From positions 1-23,917 of the forward strand of contig CAZDVZ010000029.1 in the NCBI GenBank assembly GCA_964509125.1: a stretch of 23,917 nt of DNA, written 5' to 3'. The notes under the pieces are model-generated. The model had not been told where the DNA came from. It did no database searches and saw nothing but the letters and a program-made list of their open reading frames with translations. A program made the position numbers and the translations under genes. Source of the stretch: SIG653 sp964509125 (lineage in GTDB: Bacteria; Bacillota; Clostridia; Oscillospirales; CAG-382). This document shows positions 1 to 7,857 of the stretch, in pieces. Within the stretch, counting starts at the first letter, position 1; each line of letters opens with the position of its first letter.

Positions 1-18
1 ATCACATCTTTTCCCTTT

Positions 19-24
19 TGTCAA
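19..24 (-). promoter_or_regulatory. -35 element of a promoter reading out of the left edge
   Basis: The minus strand carries a perfect TTGACA here. With a 17-bp spacer the -10 box would begin at base 1 and lie mostly outside the window; the one visible base (T on the minus strand) fits. The context, GGTATTGACAAAA, is nearly the same as that of the folT promoter at 2155-2183. Phased A-tracts lie immediately upstream. The gene it drives is not visible. Confidence 0.5.
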
Positions 25-28
25 TACC

Positions 29-66
29 TTTTTTCATTTTTTTTTGAGTTTTTTTCGTTTTTTTTT
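29..66 (-). promoter_or_regulatory. Phased A-tracts (UP element or curved DNA) upstream of the edge promoter
   Basis: Four T runs on the plus strand (A-tracts on the minus strand) occupy 29-34, 37-45, 49-55 and 58-66. Their centres are about 9.5, 11 and 10 bp apart, matching one helical turn. They sit directly upstream of the -35 box at 19-24. A-tracts in this position are known to act as UP elements or to bend DNA; that this one raises transcription is inference. Confidence 0.45.
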
Positions 67-179
67 GAAAAAAGTTTTGTTTTCCAAGTTTCTTTCATTA
101 TTATATGCACCCATATAATACTATATTTTTGCAGACACTACACATACAAAAAGACACCGATAAAAGCCATCAGACCGAA

Positions 180-1436
180 TTATTTAAACATTTTCTTGAT
201 TTCGGGATACATATACAAGGATCCCAAGGCGAAAATTTTTCTTCCTTCGGAAATTTCCAGCGCAAGTTTAATTCCTGCCGAAACACTGTCGGCACTTATT
301 GATTTTACTCCGGAAATTTTAAATTTTTCCGCAAGTTCCACAGCGTTTGCCGCTCTTGGATTATTCGGGGATACGGTTATTACTTCACTTGCTATTTCGG
401 AAACCATGGAAATGATCGTTTCAACATCTTTGTCAGCCATAACACCAAAAACGATTAACGCCTTTTCGTTTCCGAAATGAAGTTTAAAGCTATCAACGGC
501 TCCCCTTATTCCTTGAGGATTATGACCTCCATCGGTGATGACTACGGGATCATTTTGCAACAGTTCAAATCGGCCGTGCCACACCGTTTTTTCAAAACCT
601 TTATACAATGCGTCGTTTTTAACAGGAAATTTGTTTTGCAAAAGCTCTACTGCCTTTGCAACTGCCGCAATATTTCTAAGCTGATATTTTCCCGTAAGAG
701 TCACCTTAACGCCTTTATGTTCGCCCACATCAAGGACAAATCCCTGTATTGATGCGGAAACTAATTTCACATTATCAAAATCGGGATTATATAAGGGAAC
801 ATTTTTTTCCTTACACACAGACGAAATTACATTTTCCGATTCTTCAGACGTAGCAAAAGACAGAACTTGTGTCCCTTCTTTTATTACCCCGGCTTTGGTT
901 TTAGCAATATCTTTAATGGTATTCCCCAATATCCCCGTGTGATCAAGACCTATTTCGGTTATAATTACAAGTTCGGGAGCGGAAATAACATTGGTAGAAT
1001 CCAAAAGACCGCCCATTCCCGCTTCCAGCACAACAATATCGGCTTTCGAACGACAAAAATACTCAAAACCGATAGCAGTAACTATTTCGAATTCTGTTGG
1101 GTGGTCGTCCATCGAATCAGCAAACCGTCCTACGTACTCTGTAATTTCAGCCAACTCATTGTCGGTTATCATTTCACCGCACATTTGGATCCTTTCATTG
1201 AATCTCAAAACATAGGGCGATACATAAAGACCCGTTTTATACCCTGCTTCGGTCAGAATACATGACAGCATTTTTGCGGTGGACCCTTTTCCGTTAGTTC
1301 CAACAATGTGGACGAACTTTAATTTTTTTTCAGGGTTTCCCATAAGATAAAGAAGCTTCTCTATTCTGGAAAGGCCGGGGCGGCTTTTATTCCATGAAAT
1401 GGAATGTATGTATTCAATTGCTTCTTTATAATTCAT
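180..1436 (-). CDS. folC: Bifunctional folylpolyglutamate/dihydrofolate synthase FolC
   Basis: This Mur-ligase-family enzyme adds glutamate to folates using ATP, which retains them in the cytoplasm; bacterial FolC often also makes dihydrofolate from dihydropteroate. The 418 residues match the usual family length. The P-loop GTNGKGST is at residues 46-53, followed by the typical EAGMGGLLDSTNV segment and a later TDGGHNPQG motif typical of the C-terminal part. The start ATG overlaps the end of folT by 11 bases, so the two are translationally coupled. Folate uptake and retention are thus encoded together behind a THF riboswitch. No convincing terminator follows: an AT-only 8-bp inverted repeat at 99-120 has no clear U-run. 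Identification is firm; dual activity is not provable from sequence. Confidence 0.95.
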   Translation of the reverse strand: MNYKEAIEYIHSISWNKSRPGLSRIEKLLYLMGNPEKKLKFVHIVGTNGKGSTAKMLSCILTEAGYKTGLYVSPYVLRFNERIQMCGEMITDNELAEITEYVGRFADSMDDHPTEFEIVTAIGFEYFCRSKADIVVLEAGMGGLLDSTNVISAPELVIITEIGLDHTGILGNTIKDIAKTKAGVIKEGTQVLSFATSEESENVISSVCKEKNVPLYNPDFDNVKLVSASIQGFVLDVGEHKGVKVTLTGKYQLRNIAAVAKAVELLQNKFPVKNDALYKGFEKTVWHGRFELLQNDPVVITDGGHNPQGIRGAVDSFKLHFGNEKALIVFGVMADKDVETIISMVSEIASEVITVSPNNPRAANAVELAEKFKISGVKSISADSVSAGIKLALEISEGRKIFALGSLYMYPEIKKMFK

Positions 1437-1974
1437 AGCTTGAAAACCTCTTTATGTAAGTATTCTTTAAAAGAAGCGTGATGATAATAAATTCCACAAC
1501 AAATATACCCGAATATACCGCCGCTCTTATTCCGAAAAGATACCAAAATGATGTATCAGGGAAATAATACAACTTCAACCCGAAAGTCTTTATTATAAGG
1601 TTTCCCATAAAATGCGCCACAAAGCAAGCCGACAGCCTTTTTACAAAGGGTTTTGCAGAAAGCATATCACACATTTCAACAGCAATTCCTGCACAAAAAC
1701 CAACAGCTAACGCGCCAAACGTAATTATGGGATTTATTTCCTGTCCTGTAACAAGGCTGCTTATTAAATCCGTAGAAACCCCCACAGCAAGTCCGTACGC
1801 CGGACCAAAAAGCAAACCCGCTAAAATTATTGGCAAATTTTCAAATGTCACTCTTATAAAAATGCCAAAAGTTAAAAACTCACGACAAAGCGCACCTATT
1901 ACAGTGCTTATTCCGATAAGCATGGCGCATACGGAAACTTTCATTATTCTTTTCTTTCTTGTTTCTCTGCTCAT
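1426..1974 (-). CDS. folT: Folate-specific ECF transporter S component FolT
   Basis: This is a 182-residue integral membrane protein with about five to six hydrophobic segments and a short basic N-terminus, the usual size of an ECF S component. S components bind the vitamin and dock to a shared energizing module (EcfA, EcfA', EcfT), which is not in this window. Folate specificity is inferred from three facts: a THF riboswitch upstream, folC overlapping downstream by 11 bases, and FolT-like segments such as FGIFIRVTFENLPIILAGL. A GAGGG ribosome site lies between the leader terminator and the ATG, only about 15 bases past the U-run, so expression depends on read-through of that terminator. Confidence 0.88.
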   Translation of the reverse strand: MSRETRKKRIMKVSVCAMLIGISTVIGALCREFLTFGIFIRVTFENLPIILAGLLFGPAYGLAVGVSTDLISSLVTGQEINPIITFGALAVGFCAGIAVEMCDMLSAKPFVKRLSACFVAHFMGNLIIKTFGLKLYYFPDTSFWYLFGIRAAVYSGIFVVEFIIITLLLKNTYIKRFSSYEL

Positions 1975-1989
1975 TTTTCGCCCTCAAAC

Positions 1990-2022
1990 AAAAAGACTCC
2001 CGATCCACATAGATAGGGAGTC
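1990..2022 (-). terminator. Riboswitch-controlled intrinsic terminator in the folT leader
   Basis: On the minus strand GACTCCC (2022-2016) pairs with GGGAGTC (2001-1995) around a 14-base loop and is followed at once by five U (1994-1990). It lies between the THF aptamer and the folT ribosome site, the position expected of an expression platform. Ligand-dependent termination is inferred from this geometry. Confidence 0.85.
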
Positions 2023-2047
2023 CTAAAATAAGACAGTAATTTCACAC

Positions 2048-2148
2048 CCAACAGCGGGATGCAGACACCGTACCGCAAGCCTTGCTTTTCGTCCGCCAAA
2101 CAACTCCCCGTTTTGGCGGCACTTCACGCACGAAATCCTACTCTGTCG
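2048..2148 (-). ncRNA. Tetrahydrofolate (THF-I) riboswitch aptamer
   Basis: Read on the minus strand, the element has the THF-I hallmarks in order: AGAGTAG, then GTGAAGTG, a long hairpin CCGCCAAA...TTTGGCGG, then GGACGAAA, a GC...GCGGT segment, and finally TGCATCCCGCT. Outer strands GACAG (2147-2143) and CTGTT (2054-2050) pair to close P1. Length of about 100 nt, position between promoter and terminator, and the downstream folT-folC genes all agree with this class, which normally represses folate uptake and synthesis genes when THF is plentiful. Confidence 0.9.
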
Positions 2149-2154
2149 AGAGAA

Positions 2155-2183
2155 AGAATACTACTTTTTTCCTTTTTTGTCAA
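2155..2183 (-). promoter_or_regulatory. Promoter of the THF riboswitch-folT-folC unit
   Basis: TTGACA (2183-2178) and TATTCT (2160-2155) are separated by exactly 17 bases on the minus strand. The predicted start lies just before the aptamer. The -35 box is only about 10 bases from the stop of the upstream clpC-like gene, with no terminator between, so some read-through from that gene is possible. Confidence 0.8.
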
Positions 2184-2192
2184 TACCTTTTA

Positions 2193-4403
2193 TTAATTTT
2201 TTTTAAATTTACTGCTCCCTTCCTCATAATATATTATTCCCCCTTTAGCTTTATCAAACGATTCCGAAAGCAATTCGCAAGCGATTAGTTCCTCCGTTTC
2301 CCTCGTAAGAATCCTTTTTATCTCTCGCGCAGATCCACCGCTTTGGAAGCACTCTTCAGCAGAAGCTTTTAAAAAGCTTTCGTCGAATCCAAGGGAAACG
2401 CCCCTTTCCGCCAAGCGTTTAGACAAGCGTTCGCTTTGAAGCGCAGCTATTTTTTCCAAGGCGAACACAGAAAGTTTTTCAAAAACTACAATTTCATCGA
2501 TTCTGTCCGCAAGTTCGGGAGAAAGTATTCTGCCTGCAATTTTTCCGCAACGCTTTTTTTGGCCTCCGTCTCTTTCTCCGAATCCCGCTGTTGAAGACTC
2601 TGCCCTACTTAAATTTGAGGTCAGAACCAAAATGCAATTTTTGAAGCTGACTTTCACGCCGTTGGAATCGGTCAGCAGCCCTTCGTCAAGAACTTGAAGT
2701 AAAACCGACTTAACGTCGGGGTGTGCTTTTTCTATTTCATCAAAAAGCAAAACACAATATGGGTTACTTCGCACTTTTTCAGTCAGTAAACCTCCCTCTC
2801 CATATCCCGCATAACCGGGAGGGGCGCCTATTAACTTGGTGGCGCTTTGCTTTTCCGAATATTCAGACATATCAAACTTAATCAGTGATTTTGGTTTTCC
2901 AAAAAGTACCTCTGCCAAAACTTTTGCACATTCCGTCTTCCCGACGCCGGGAGGCCCTACAAATAAAAATGATCCCACAGGCCTTCCCTGTTCCTTGATT
3001 CCCGTTTTCATCCTCCTGATTCCGGAACAAAGAACGCCAACAGCAGCTTTTTGCCCCGGCAGCCGACGATTCATTTCATCTTCCAAGAGAAGTATTTTTT
3101 CACTTTCAGTTTTATTTAAAGCAGAAACGGGTATTCCCGTCATTTCTTCTAAAACGATTTCCACATCTTCTCGCCCCACGCATGATACTCTTTCATCCAT
3201 TTTTACTCTTGAAGAAGCTTCATCCATAAGATCTATTGCTTTATCGGGGAGAAATTTATGGGGAATATACCGTTCCGACAGAGAAACCGCCGCGGAAATT
3301 GCATCGTCGGAAATAGATATTCCGTGATGCAGCTCATATCCCATCCTTATCCCGCGCAACATCTCTTCACACTCTTCAACCGTGGGCTCATCAACGCAAA
3401 CCTTGCGAAAGCGCCGCTCAAATGCGCCGTCTTTCTCGATGTGTTTTTTATACTCTTTCAAAGTTGTCGCCCCAATAAGTCGTATTTCTCCACGAGCAAG
3501 AGGCGGCTTTAAAATATTTGAAGCATCTATTGCGCCTTCTGCGGCACCTGCACCTACGACACAGTGGATTTCATCAATGAACAAAATTATATTTCCCGCC
3601 GCCTTAACTTCTTCTATAACGCTTTTGAGTTTTTCTTCAAATTCGCCTCTATATTTTGTGCCTGCAACGACGGAGGAAATATCTATGGAAACCAAACGCA
3701 AATGTTTCATTTCCAACGGCACTTTTCCACATGCGATCCTTGATGCCAATCCTTCCACAACGGCGGTTTTTCCCACACCGGCTTCACCCACAAGACATGG
3801 ATTGTTTTTATTCTTGCGAAGTAATATACGAATAAGCTTTTCCTCAATCTTTTCACGTCCAACAACAGGATCAAGAAGTCCTTTGGAAGCTTTTTCGGTT
3901 AAATCCACCGATATTTTATCAAGAAGCGGCGTTGACGCGTTCCTGATTTTTTGAAAGTCGTTTTTATCCTTAGCACGGTCAATATATTCCTCTAAACACA
4001 TATATAATTCCGACGCATCGGCACCGGATGCGGTTATTAATTTCAAACCAACGCACTCTTCTCTCAAAAGTGCCATAAGCAAATGCTCTGTAGTTGTTTT
4101 TTCGCCACTGCGATTTCTGGCAATAGCCTCTGCGCGAACAATTATTGACCTGCATTTTGGCGTCATATTTTCTTCCGAGCCGCCGTTATCACCGCAAAGT
4201 CCGGATATAGATATTATTCTTTTCTTGATAATTTTGTAATAAATTCCGCGTTTATTTAGTTCGGAGACAGAAAAACTTCCATCATCACTTAATATTCCCA
4301 AAAGCAAATGTTCGCTTCCAACATAAGAATGCCCCAAGTCTTTCGACGCAGAAATTGCATTCAATAGCACCTTTTTTGTGCTTTCAGAGTAATTTTCAGC
4401 CAT
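2193..4403 (-). CDS. clpC: ClpC-like AAA+ unfoldase lacking the middle domain
   Basis: This cytoplasmic Hsp100 ATPase unfolds proteins and usually feeds them to ClpP. In 736 residues it has a double Clp-N domain (about 1-145), AAA module D1 (Walker A GEAGVGKT 206-213, Walker B ending FIDE at 275-278) and D2 (Walker A GPPGVGKT 483-490, Walker B ending FDE at 554-556). The D2 pore loop is GYAGYGEGG at 530-538. ClpC normally has a coiled-coil middle domain of roughly 50 residues within D1; here the DLMDEASSRVKM stretch runs almost straight into the VEIVLEEMTGIP segment, as in ClpA. A possible ClpP-docking tripeptide AGF is at 606-608, where VGF/IGF is usual. I chose the ATG at 4403 because AAAGGAG precedes it; the in-frame ATG at 4427 has no ribosome site. 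Confidence 0.88.
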   Translation of the reverse strand: MAENYSESTKKVLLNAISASKDLGHSYVGSEHLLLGILSDDGSFSVSELNKRGIYYKIIKKRIISISGLCGDNGGSEENMTPKCRSIIVRAEAIARNRSGEKTTTEHLLMALLREECVGLKLITASGADASELYMCLEEYIDRAKDKNDFQKIRNASTPLLDKISVDLTEKASKGLLDPVVGREKIEEKLIRILLRKNKNNPCLVGEAGVGKTAVVEGLASRIACGKVPLEMKHLRLVSIDISSVVAGTKYRGEFEEKLKSVIEEVKAAGNIILFIDEIHCVVGAGAAEGAIDASNILKPPLARGEIRLIGATTLKEYKKHIEKDGAFERRFRKVCVDEPTVEECEEMLRGIRMGYELHHGISISDDAISAAVSLSERYIPHKFLPDKAIDLMDEASSRVKMDERVSCVGREDVEIVLEEMTGIPVSALNKTESEKILLLEDEMNRRLPGQKAAVGVLCSGIRRMKTGIKEQGRPVGSFLFVGPPGVGKTECAKVLAEVLFGKPKSLIKFDMSEYSEKQSATKLIGAPPGYAGYGEGGLLTEKVRSNPYCVLLFDEIEKAHPDVKSVLLQVLDEGLLTDSNGVKVSFKNCILVLTSNLSRAESSTAGFGERDGGQKKRCGKIAGRILSPELADRIDEIVVFEKLSVFALEKIAALQSERLSKRLAERGVSLGFDESFLKASAEECFQSGGSAREIKRILTRETEELIACELLSESFDKAKGGIIYYEEGSSKFKKN

Positions 4404-4461
4404 TTTTCTCCTTTCGCTCTCAAACATTGAGAGGTGAGTTTTTTAGTTTGTCTTTATTTAT

Positions 4462-4489
4462 ATTATGAAAACTTTCTGTTTTTTTACAA
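4462..4489 (-). promoter_or_regulatory. Possible promoter of the clpC-like gene
   Basis: TTGTAA (4489-4484) and CATAAT (4467-4462) are 16 bases apart on the minus strand; an alternative -10, TAATAT (4465-4460), gives 18. It faces away from the plus-strand promoter near 4533. I saw no CtsR-type tandem heptads or CIRCE element. Confidence 0.4.
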
Positions 4490-4532
4490 AAACCCCTTCC
4501 ATTTTTTCTTTTTTTATGATATCATGTTTCTG

Positions 4533-4538
4533 TATAAT
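4533..4538 (+). promoter_or_regulatory. -10 box of the probable stalk-protein promoter
   Basis: A perfect TATAAT lies about 43 bases before the chosen start codon. No good -35 is present 17 bases upstream, which is a T-run. A 10-bp palindrome ATGATATCAT (4516-4525) fills the spacer and could bind a regulator; this is speculative. Confidence 0.45.
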
Positions 4539-4580
4539 GTGGTTTTGTACCCTTTATTATCTAACATGGAGGAAGCCGAG

Positions 4581-5192
4581 ATGTCAACCGCTTCGAAAAA
4601 GAGAAAAAAGAAAATCATCGTTTTCGCTTTAAAAAAATTATTTCGACTTACAGCAATTACTGTTGCCATAGCTTCTGCTATCTCTTTAATTATTGCCGCG
4701 GTTTGCTTTATCTCATTCATTGATACACAAAAAAACGAAGAGTATACGGTAAAATTGAGAACTGAACCTCAAACCAAAGCCGTAACGATTAAAAAAAGTG
4801 ACAATCTTCAAATAGATACCGACATTGTTGAACAGGGATATTTTCCCTTATCGTCACTCAAAGGAATTGTGGGGTTAAGAGTTGTTGGGGACAGCAAAGG
4901 AATAACTATTTCAAACACATCGGGAACAGAGGTTATGGAGATAACCCCAAATTCTAATATAATAAAAGTAAACGGAACTTGGAAAAAAACAGATACAGTT
5001 GTACTATATAAAGACGGCGAATGTTATTTACCCATGGATCTTGTGGAAAAATACACCTGCCTCTCTGTATCATATGATGAAGAAAACCTTATGTACACAG
5101 TTTCATCTGTGGGAACGACAGATATTTCTTTTTTCCCTCAAAACAACACAGAAGATGCCCTTCCAAAATATAACGACTTACAAAATGATTAA
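4581..5192 (+). CDS. Membrane-anchored stalk-domain protein, function unknown
   Basis: This 203-residue protein has a strongly basic cytoplasmic N-terminus (KKRKKK), one transmembrane segment at about residues 24-47 and an extracellular remainder. The segment with KVNGTWKKTDTV, then a YLPMDLVEKYTCLSVSYDEE stretch, resembles the copper-amine-oxidase N-terminal-like stalk domain that Firmicutes use on surface proteins; no catalytic domain is visible. I chose the ATG at 4581 because GGAGG sits 8 bases upstream; earlier in-frame ATGs lack such a site. It lies 94 bases before the secreted glucosaminidase on the same strand, so a joint role at the cell envelope is plausible. The function is otherwise unknown. 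Confidence 0.75.
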   Translation: MSTASKKRKKKIIVFALKKLFRLTAITVAIASAISLIIAAVCFISFIDTQKNEEYTVKLRTEPQTKAVTIKKSDNLQIDTDIVEQGYFPLSSLKGIVGLRVVGDSKGITISNTSGTEVMEITPNSNIIKVNGTWKKTDTVVLYKDGECYLPMDLVEKYTCLSVSYDEENLMYTVSSVGTTDISFFPQNNTEDALPKYNDLQND

Positions 5193-5217
5193 CATAATTT
5201 TTTGCAAAACAGATTAA

Positions 5218-5260
5218 TGGAATTTTTTCTTGGTTATAATATAGCAGGAAAAAAATTCCA
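5218..5260 (+). promoter_or_regulatory. Inverted repeat enclosing the -10 box of the glucosaminidase gene
   Basis: The arms TGGAATTTTTTC and GGAAAAAAATTCCA pair with a one-base bulge. They enclose TATAAT at 5235-5240, about 47 bases before the start codon. No strong -35 is visible. The repeat has no U-run, so it is a poor terminator for the upstream gene and reads better as an operator-like site. Function is inference. Confidence 0.4.
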
Positions 5261-5286
5261 AACAACGAAAGGAAAGCGACATTATT

Positions 5287-6885
5287 ATGCAAAAAAGCAA
5301 AACAATCCGCACCTTAGCTTCGTTAATGATTGCAGTTATGATTTTATTAAACATCCCTTATACTAAAACGGAAGCTAAGACATTTACAGACCAAGATGTT
5401 ATCCAAATGTTCAAAGGCGATAAAGAACTCGACACGGACAAAGTTCTTGAAGTTATCTCAGGGATGAACTTAAACACAAAGCAAAGAAATTTCTTTAAGG
5501 TTATTATCCCCCTTGCCATAAAAGATATGATAGAAAACGATATTTTAGCATCGTTAACTATCGCTCAATCCGTATGGGAAGGAGGATGGGGCGTTGGTAA
5601 CATGGCTATTGTTGCCAATAACATATTTGGAATTATGGCGGCGTCCAACTGGGAAGGAAAAGTTTATAACACAACAACAAAGCAAGTTTATGATTCATTT
5701 GCAGAAGCAAAAGAAGCAGGTGGCTCAAGATTTTTCAGAGCTTATGACAGTTGGGAAGAAAGCCTTCGTGATCATAGCGAACTTTTCCTTAACTCGGAAA
5801 GATATCAAGTTTTCATAGGCTTGAGAGATTATAAAAAAGCTTGCAACTATGTATATTCTACGGGATACGCCACATCTTCGGGATATCCTAACGAACTCAT
5901 CGGCACTATAGAATCCCACAATTTAACTATTTTTGATACTATCGCAAAAGAAATATTGAAGGCACGAGAGCTTGCAGCTTCCATAATGCCTACATCTGTT
6001 TCAATAAATGCTTCAAAAATCACATTGGGACTGGGATCCACATACACTTTGAAAGCAACAGTTCAGCCCTCGGATGCCAACGATTCCATTACATGGACAA
6101 CAAACAAAGCGGGAATAACCGTAACAGAAGGAGTTGTTTATGCCGACGCGGTGGGAACTTCAAATGTACTTGCCGAAACGATAAACGGCATGGGCGTTGA
6201 ATGTGTGGTAACGGTTCTGAAAGACTTTGATTTCATATTAGTAGGGTCTGTACTTTCGAAATATACGGGCAACTCAAAAATCGTTACCGTTCCCGAAGGA
6301 GTTTCAACGCTCAACTCCGGGTCTTTTAAAAACAACAAGTCAATATCGGAAATTATAATCCCGTCCAACGTGAAAACCATCTCCGATTCAGCTTTTTCCG
6401 GCTGTAACGAATCTATGGTAATTTGCGGATACGAAGGGACATACGCAGAAGAATATGCAAAGAAAAATAATTTTTCTTTCAAGTCCATAACTAACATTTT
6501 GTTTGACGCGGCAAATCATTTTGCCACAGACGTTTCATCGAAAACAACGGTACAAGAGATTATTGCAAGTTTGGGAAAAGACGTTAGTATAACCGATATA
6601 TATAATGAAACGATGGACAAAAATTCCATTAATTATGTAGGCACAGGTTGCACAATTTCTTTCCAAGGCGAAGATTATGTTATAGCGGTTAAAGGAGATG
6701 TAAACGGCGACGGCATTATTTCATCCTCCGATCACCAAATTCTTGCAAGATACTTTAAAAAGCTAAAGAATCTAACAGGAGAATATTACGAAGCCGCTGA
6801 CGTAAACGGTGATGGAAAAATCAACGCAACAGATTATTTAAAAATCAAACAAGCATTCCAAACAGGAAACAGATATGTTTCTTGA
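5287..6885 (+). CDS. Secreted endo-beta-N-acetylglucosaminidase with Big_2, LRR and dockerin modules
   Basis: This 532-residue protein has a signal peptide (KSK then a hydrophobic stretch to about residue 30). It is followed by a glucosaminidase domain of the LytG/AcmA type that cleaves the glycan strands of peptidoglycan; the likely catalytic glutamate is E98 in AQSVWEGGWG, followed by NNIFGI. Residues about 236-312 form a bacterial Ig-like Big_2 domain and about 313-400 a BspA-type leucine-rich repeat. From about 470 there is a complete type I dockerin with two calcium loops, DVNGDGIISSSD and DVNGDGKINATD. Dockerins bind cohesins on scaffoldins, so the enzyme may be displayed on a surface complex. 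AAAGGAA precedes the ATG at a somewhat long distance. The preceding stalk protein may be co-expressed. Confidence 0.9.
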   Translation: MQKSKTIRTLASLMIAVMILLNIPYTKTEAKTFTDQDVIQMFKGDKELDTDKVLEVISGMNLNTKQRNFFKVIIPLAIKDMIENDILASLTIAQSVWEGGWGVGNMAIVANNIFGIMAASNWEGKVYNTTTKQVYDSFAEAKEAGGSRFFRAYDSWEESLRDHSELFLNSERYQVFIGLRDYKKACNYVYSTGYATSSGYPNELIGTIESHNLTIFDTIAKEILKARELAASIMPTSVSINASKITLGLGSTYTLKATVQPSDANDSITWTTNKAGITVTEGVVYADAVGTSNVLAETINGMGVECVVTVLKDFDFILVGSVLSKYTGNSKIVTVPEGVSTLNSGSFKNNKSISEIIIPSNVKTISDSAFSGCNESMVICGYEGTYAEEYAKKNNFSFKSITNILFDAANHFATDVSSKTTVQEIIASLGKDVSITDIYNETMDKNSINYVGTGCTISFQGEDYVIAVKGDVNGDGIISSSDHQILARYFKKLKNLTGEYYEAADVNGDGKINATDYLKIKQAFQTGNRYVS

Positions 6886-6911
6886 TGATCTAAAAATTCA
6901 ATAAAAAATAG

Positions 6912-6963
6912 AATACTGTTTCCAATATGAAAAAGACATAAAAACCATATTGGAAACAGTATT
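6912..6963. terminator. Bidirectional terminator hairpin between convergent genes
   Basis: Perfect 18-bp arms (6912-6929 and 6946-6963) flank a 16-base loop. On the plus strand the stem leads into TTTTGC. On the minus strand it leads into CTATTTTTTATTG, a better U-tract. It sits between the plus-strand glucosaminidase gene and the minus-strand XRE gene and probably ends both transcripts. Confidence 0.75.
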
Positions 6964-7023
6964 TTGCATAATTCATTATTTAATTATCGGTGGCGTCTCT
7001 CTGACATAAGATTTTACAAAAAT

Positions 7024-7767
7024 TCACCTTTGAGGATAATTTTTTCGAATAGAATTAACTTCACGTTGACCCTTTGCGGTACACAGAAAAATCCCGGCTA
7101 AAAGCGATGCAAGTGCATATCCCCTATGCCCAAAAGTACATTCTCCATCGGAATTACATTCGCACAATCCGCTTTTCATCAGCTTGAACAATATATTTTC
7201 CACTGTCTCTACCGGCAACCCCGTAGACGAGGAAATAGATACTTCGGTAGTGCCTACACTAAAATCAAGTGATGAGATCACCTTCATCGTACTTTCGTCT
7301 CCCACAATGTCCAAAACAGCTCTCACTTCTGAAAGATCCATGGAAAGCAACTTCTGAATCGTTTTCTCACCTTTTATGACAAATGCAATCCCTTCTTCGG
7401 TGCAAACACTTATGCCGTCGTAACATTGATGAGCCGATCCGGTTCTCATAGAATCATCTGTGCTTTTAGCGCAAGCATACATACCATCAAACGATGCATT
7501 GACAACTCCGGATTCCTTTGCATACTCGCCAAGCGATTCCGTGAAAATTTGTTTTCTCGCCTCAAACGGCATTTCCAAAAGCGCATCCACACTCACTCCG
7601 AGAAGCTGACAAAGCGCAGGCAGCATCATAATATCGGGAAGGCTTTCTCCTTTTTCCCATTTTGAAATTGCTTGACTTGTAATTCCCAATTTTTCCCCAA
7701 GTTCCGCTTGAGTCATTGATCTCGCTTTTCTAAGTTCTTGTATTTTTTCAGATATTGGCCTGTTCAT
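7024..7767 (-). CDS. XRE-family regulator with a second helix-turn-helix-like C-terminal part
   Basis: This 247-residue protein carries a Cro/C1-type DNA-binding domain at about residues 5-60, containing MTQAELGEKLGITSQAISKWEKGESLPD. The middle is unassigned. Residues about 130-230 (STGLPVETVENILFKLMKSG then CTFGHRGYALASLLAG) look like a winged-helix domain with a C-terminal helix; this is a pattern judgement. The ATG has AAAGGAA upstream. It has its own promoter (7812-7840) with a palindrome at the transcription start, suggesting autoregulation. Its targets are unknown; the neighbouring genes give no clear clue. Confidence 0.85.
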   Translation of the reverse strand: MNRPISEKIQELRKARSMTQAELGEKLGITSQAISKWEKGESLPDIMMLPALCQLLGVSVDALLEMPFEARKQIFTESLGEYAKESGVVNASFDGMYACAKSTDDSMRTGSAHQCYDGISVCTEEGIAFVIKGEKTIQKLLSMDLSEVRAVLDIVGDESTMKVISSLDFSVGTTEVSISSSTGLPVETVENILFKLMKSGLCECNSDGECTFGHRGYALASLLAGIFLCTAKGQREVNSIRKNYPQR

Positions 7768-7792
7768 AACTTCAATTTCCTTTCATTTTTTC

Positions 7793-7804
7793 TGAAAGCT
7801 TTCA
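7793..7804. promoter_or_regulatory. Palindromic operator candidate at the XRE transcription start
   Basis: TGAAAGCTTTCA is a perfect 12-bp palindrome covering about +1 to +12 of the predicted XRE transcript. The position and symmetry fit binding by a dimeric regulator, most simply the XRE protein itself. Confidence 0.5.
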
Positions 7805-7811
7805 TGACATT

Positions 7812-7840
7812 ATAATACACTATCCGGATGTTTAATTCAA
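7812..7840 (-). promoter_or_regulatory. Promoter of the XRE regulator gene
   Basis: TTGAAT (7840-7835) and TATTAT (7817-7812) are separated by 17 bases on the minus strand, giving a start near 7805. The -35 overlaps an imperfect inverted repeat (7836-7845 with 7847-7856, 9 of 10 matching). Confidence 0.6.
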
Positions 7841-7857
7841 TAAATTATTTGTTGAAT

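Noticed and set aside
4404..4427. Upstream ATG start for the clpC-like gene
   Set aside because: No ribosome site precedes it, and the extra residues overlap the AAAGGAG that serves the ATG at 4403.
4404..4580. CtsR or CIRCE stress operator near the clpC-like gene
   Set aside because: No tandem heptad or CIRCE-type inverted repeat is present.
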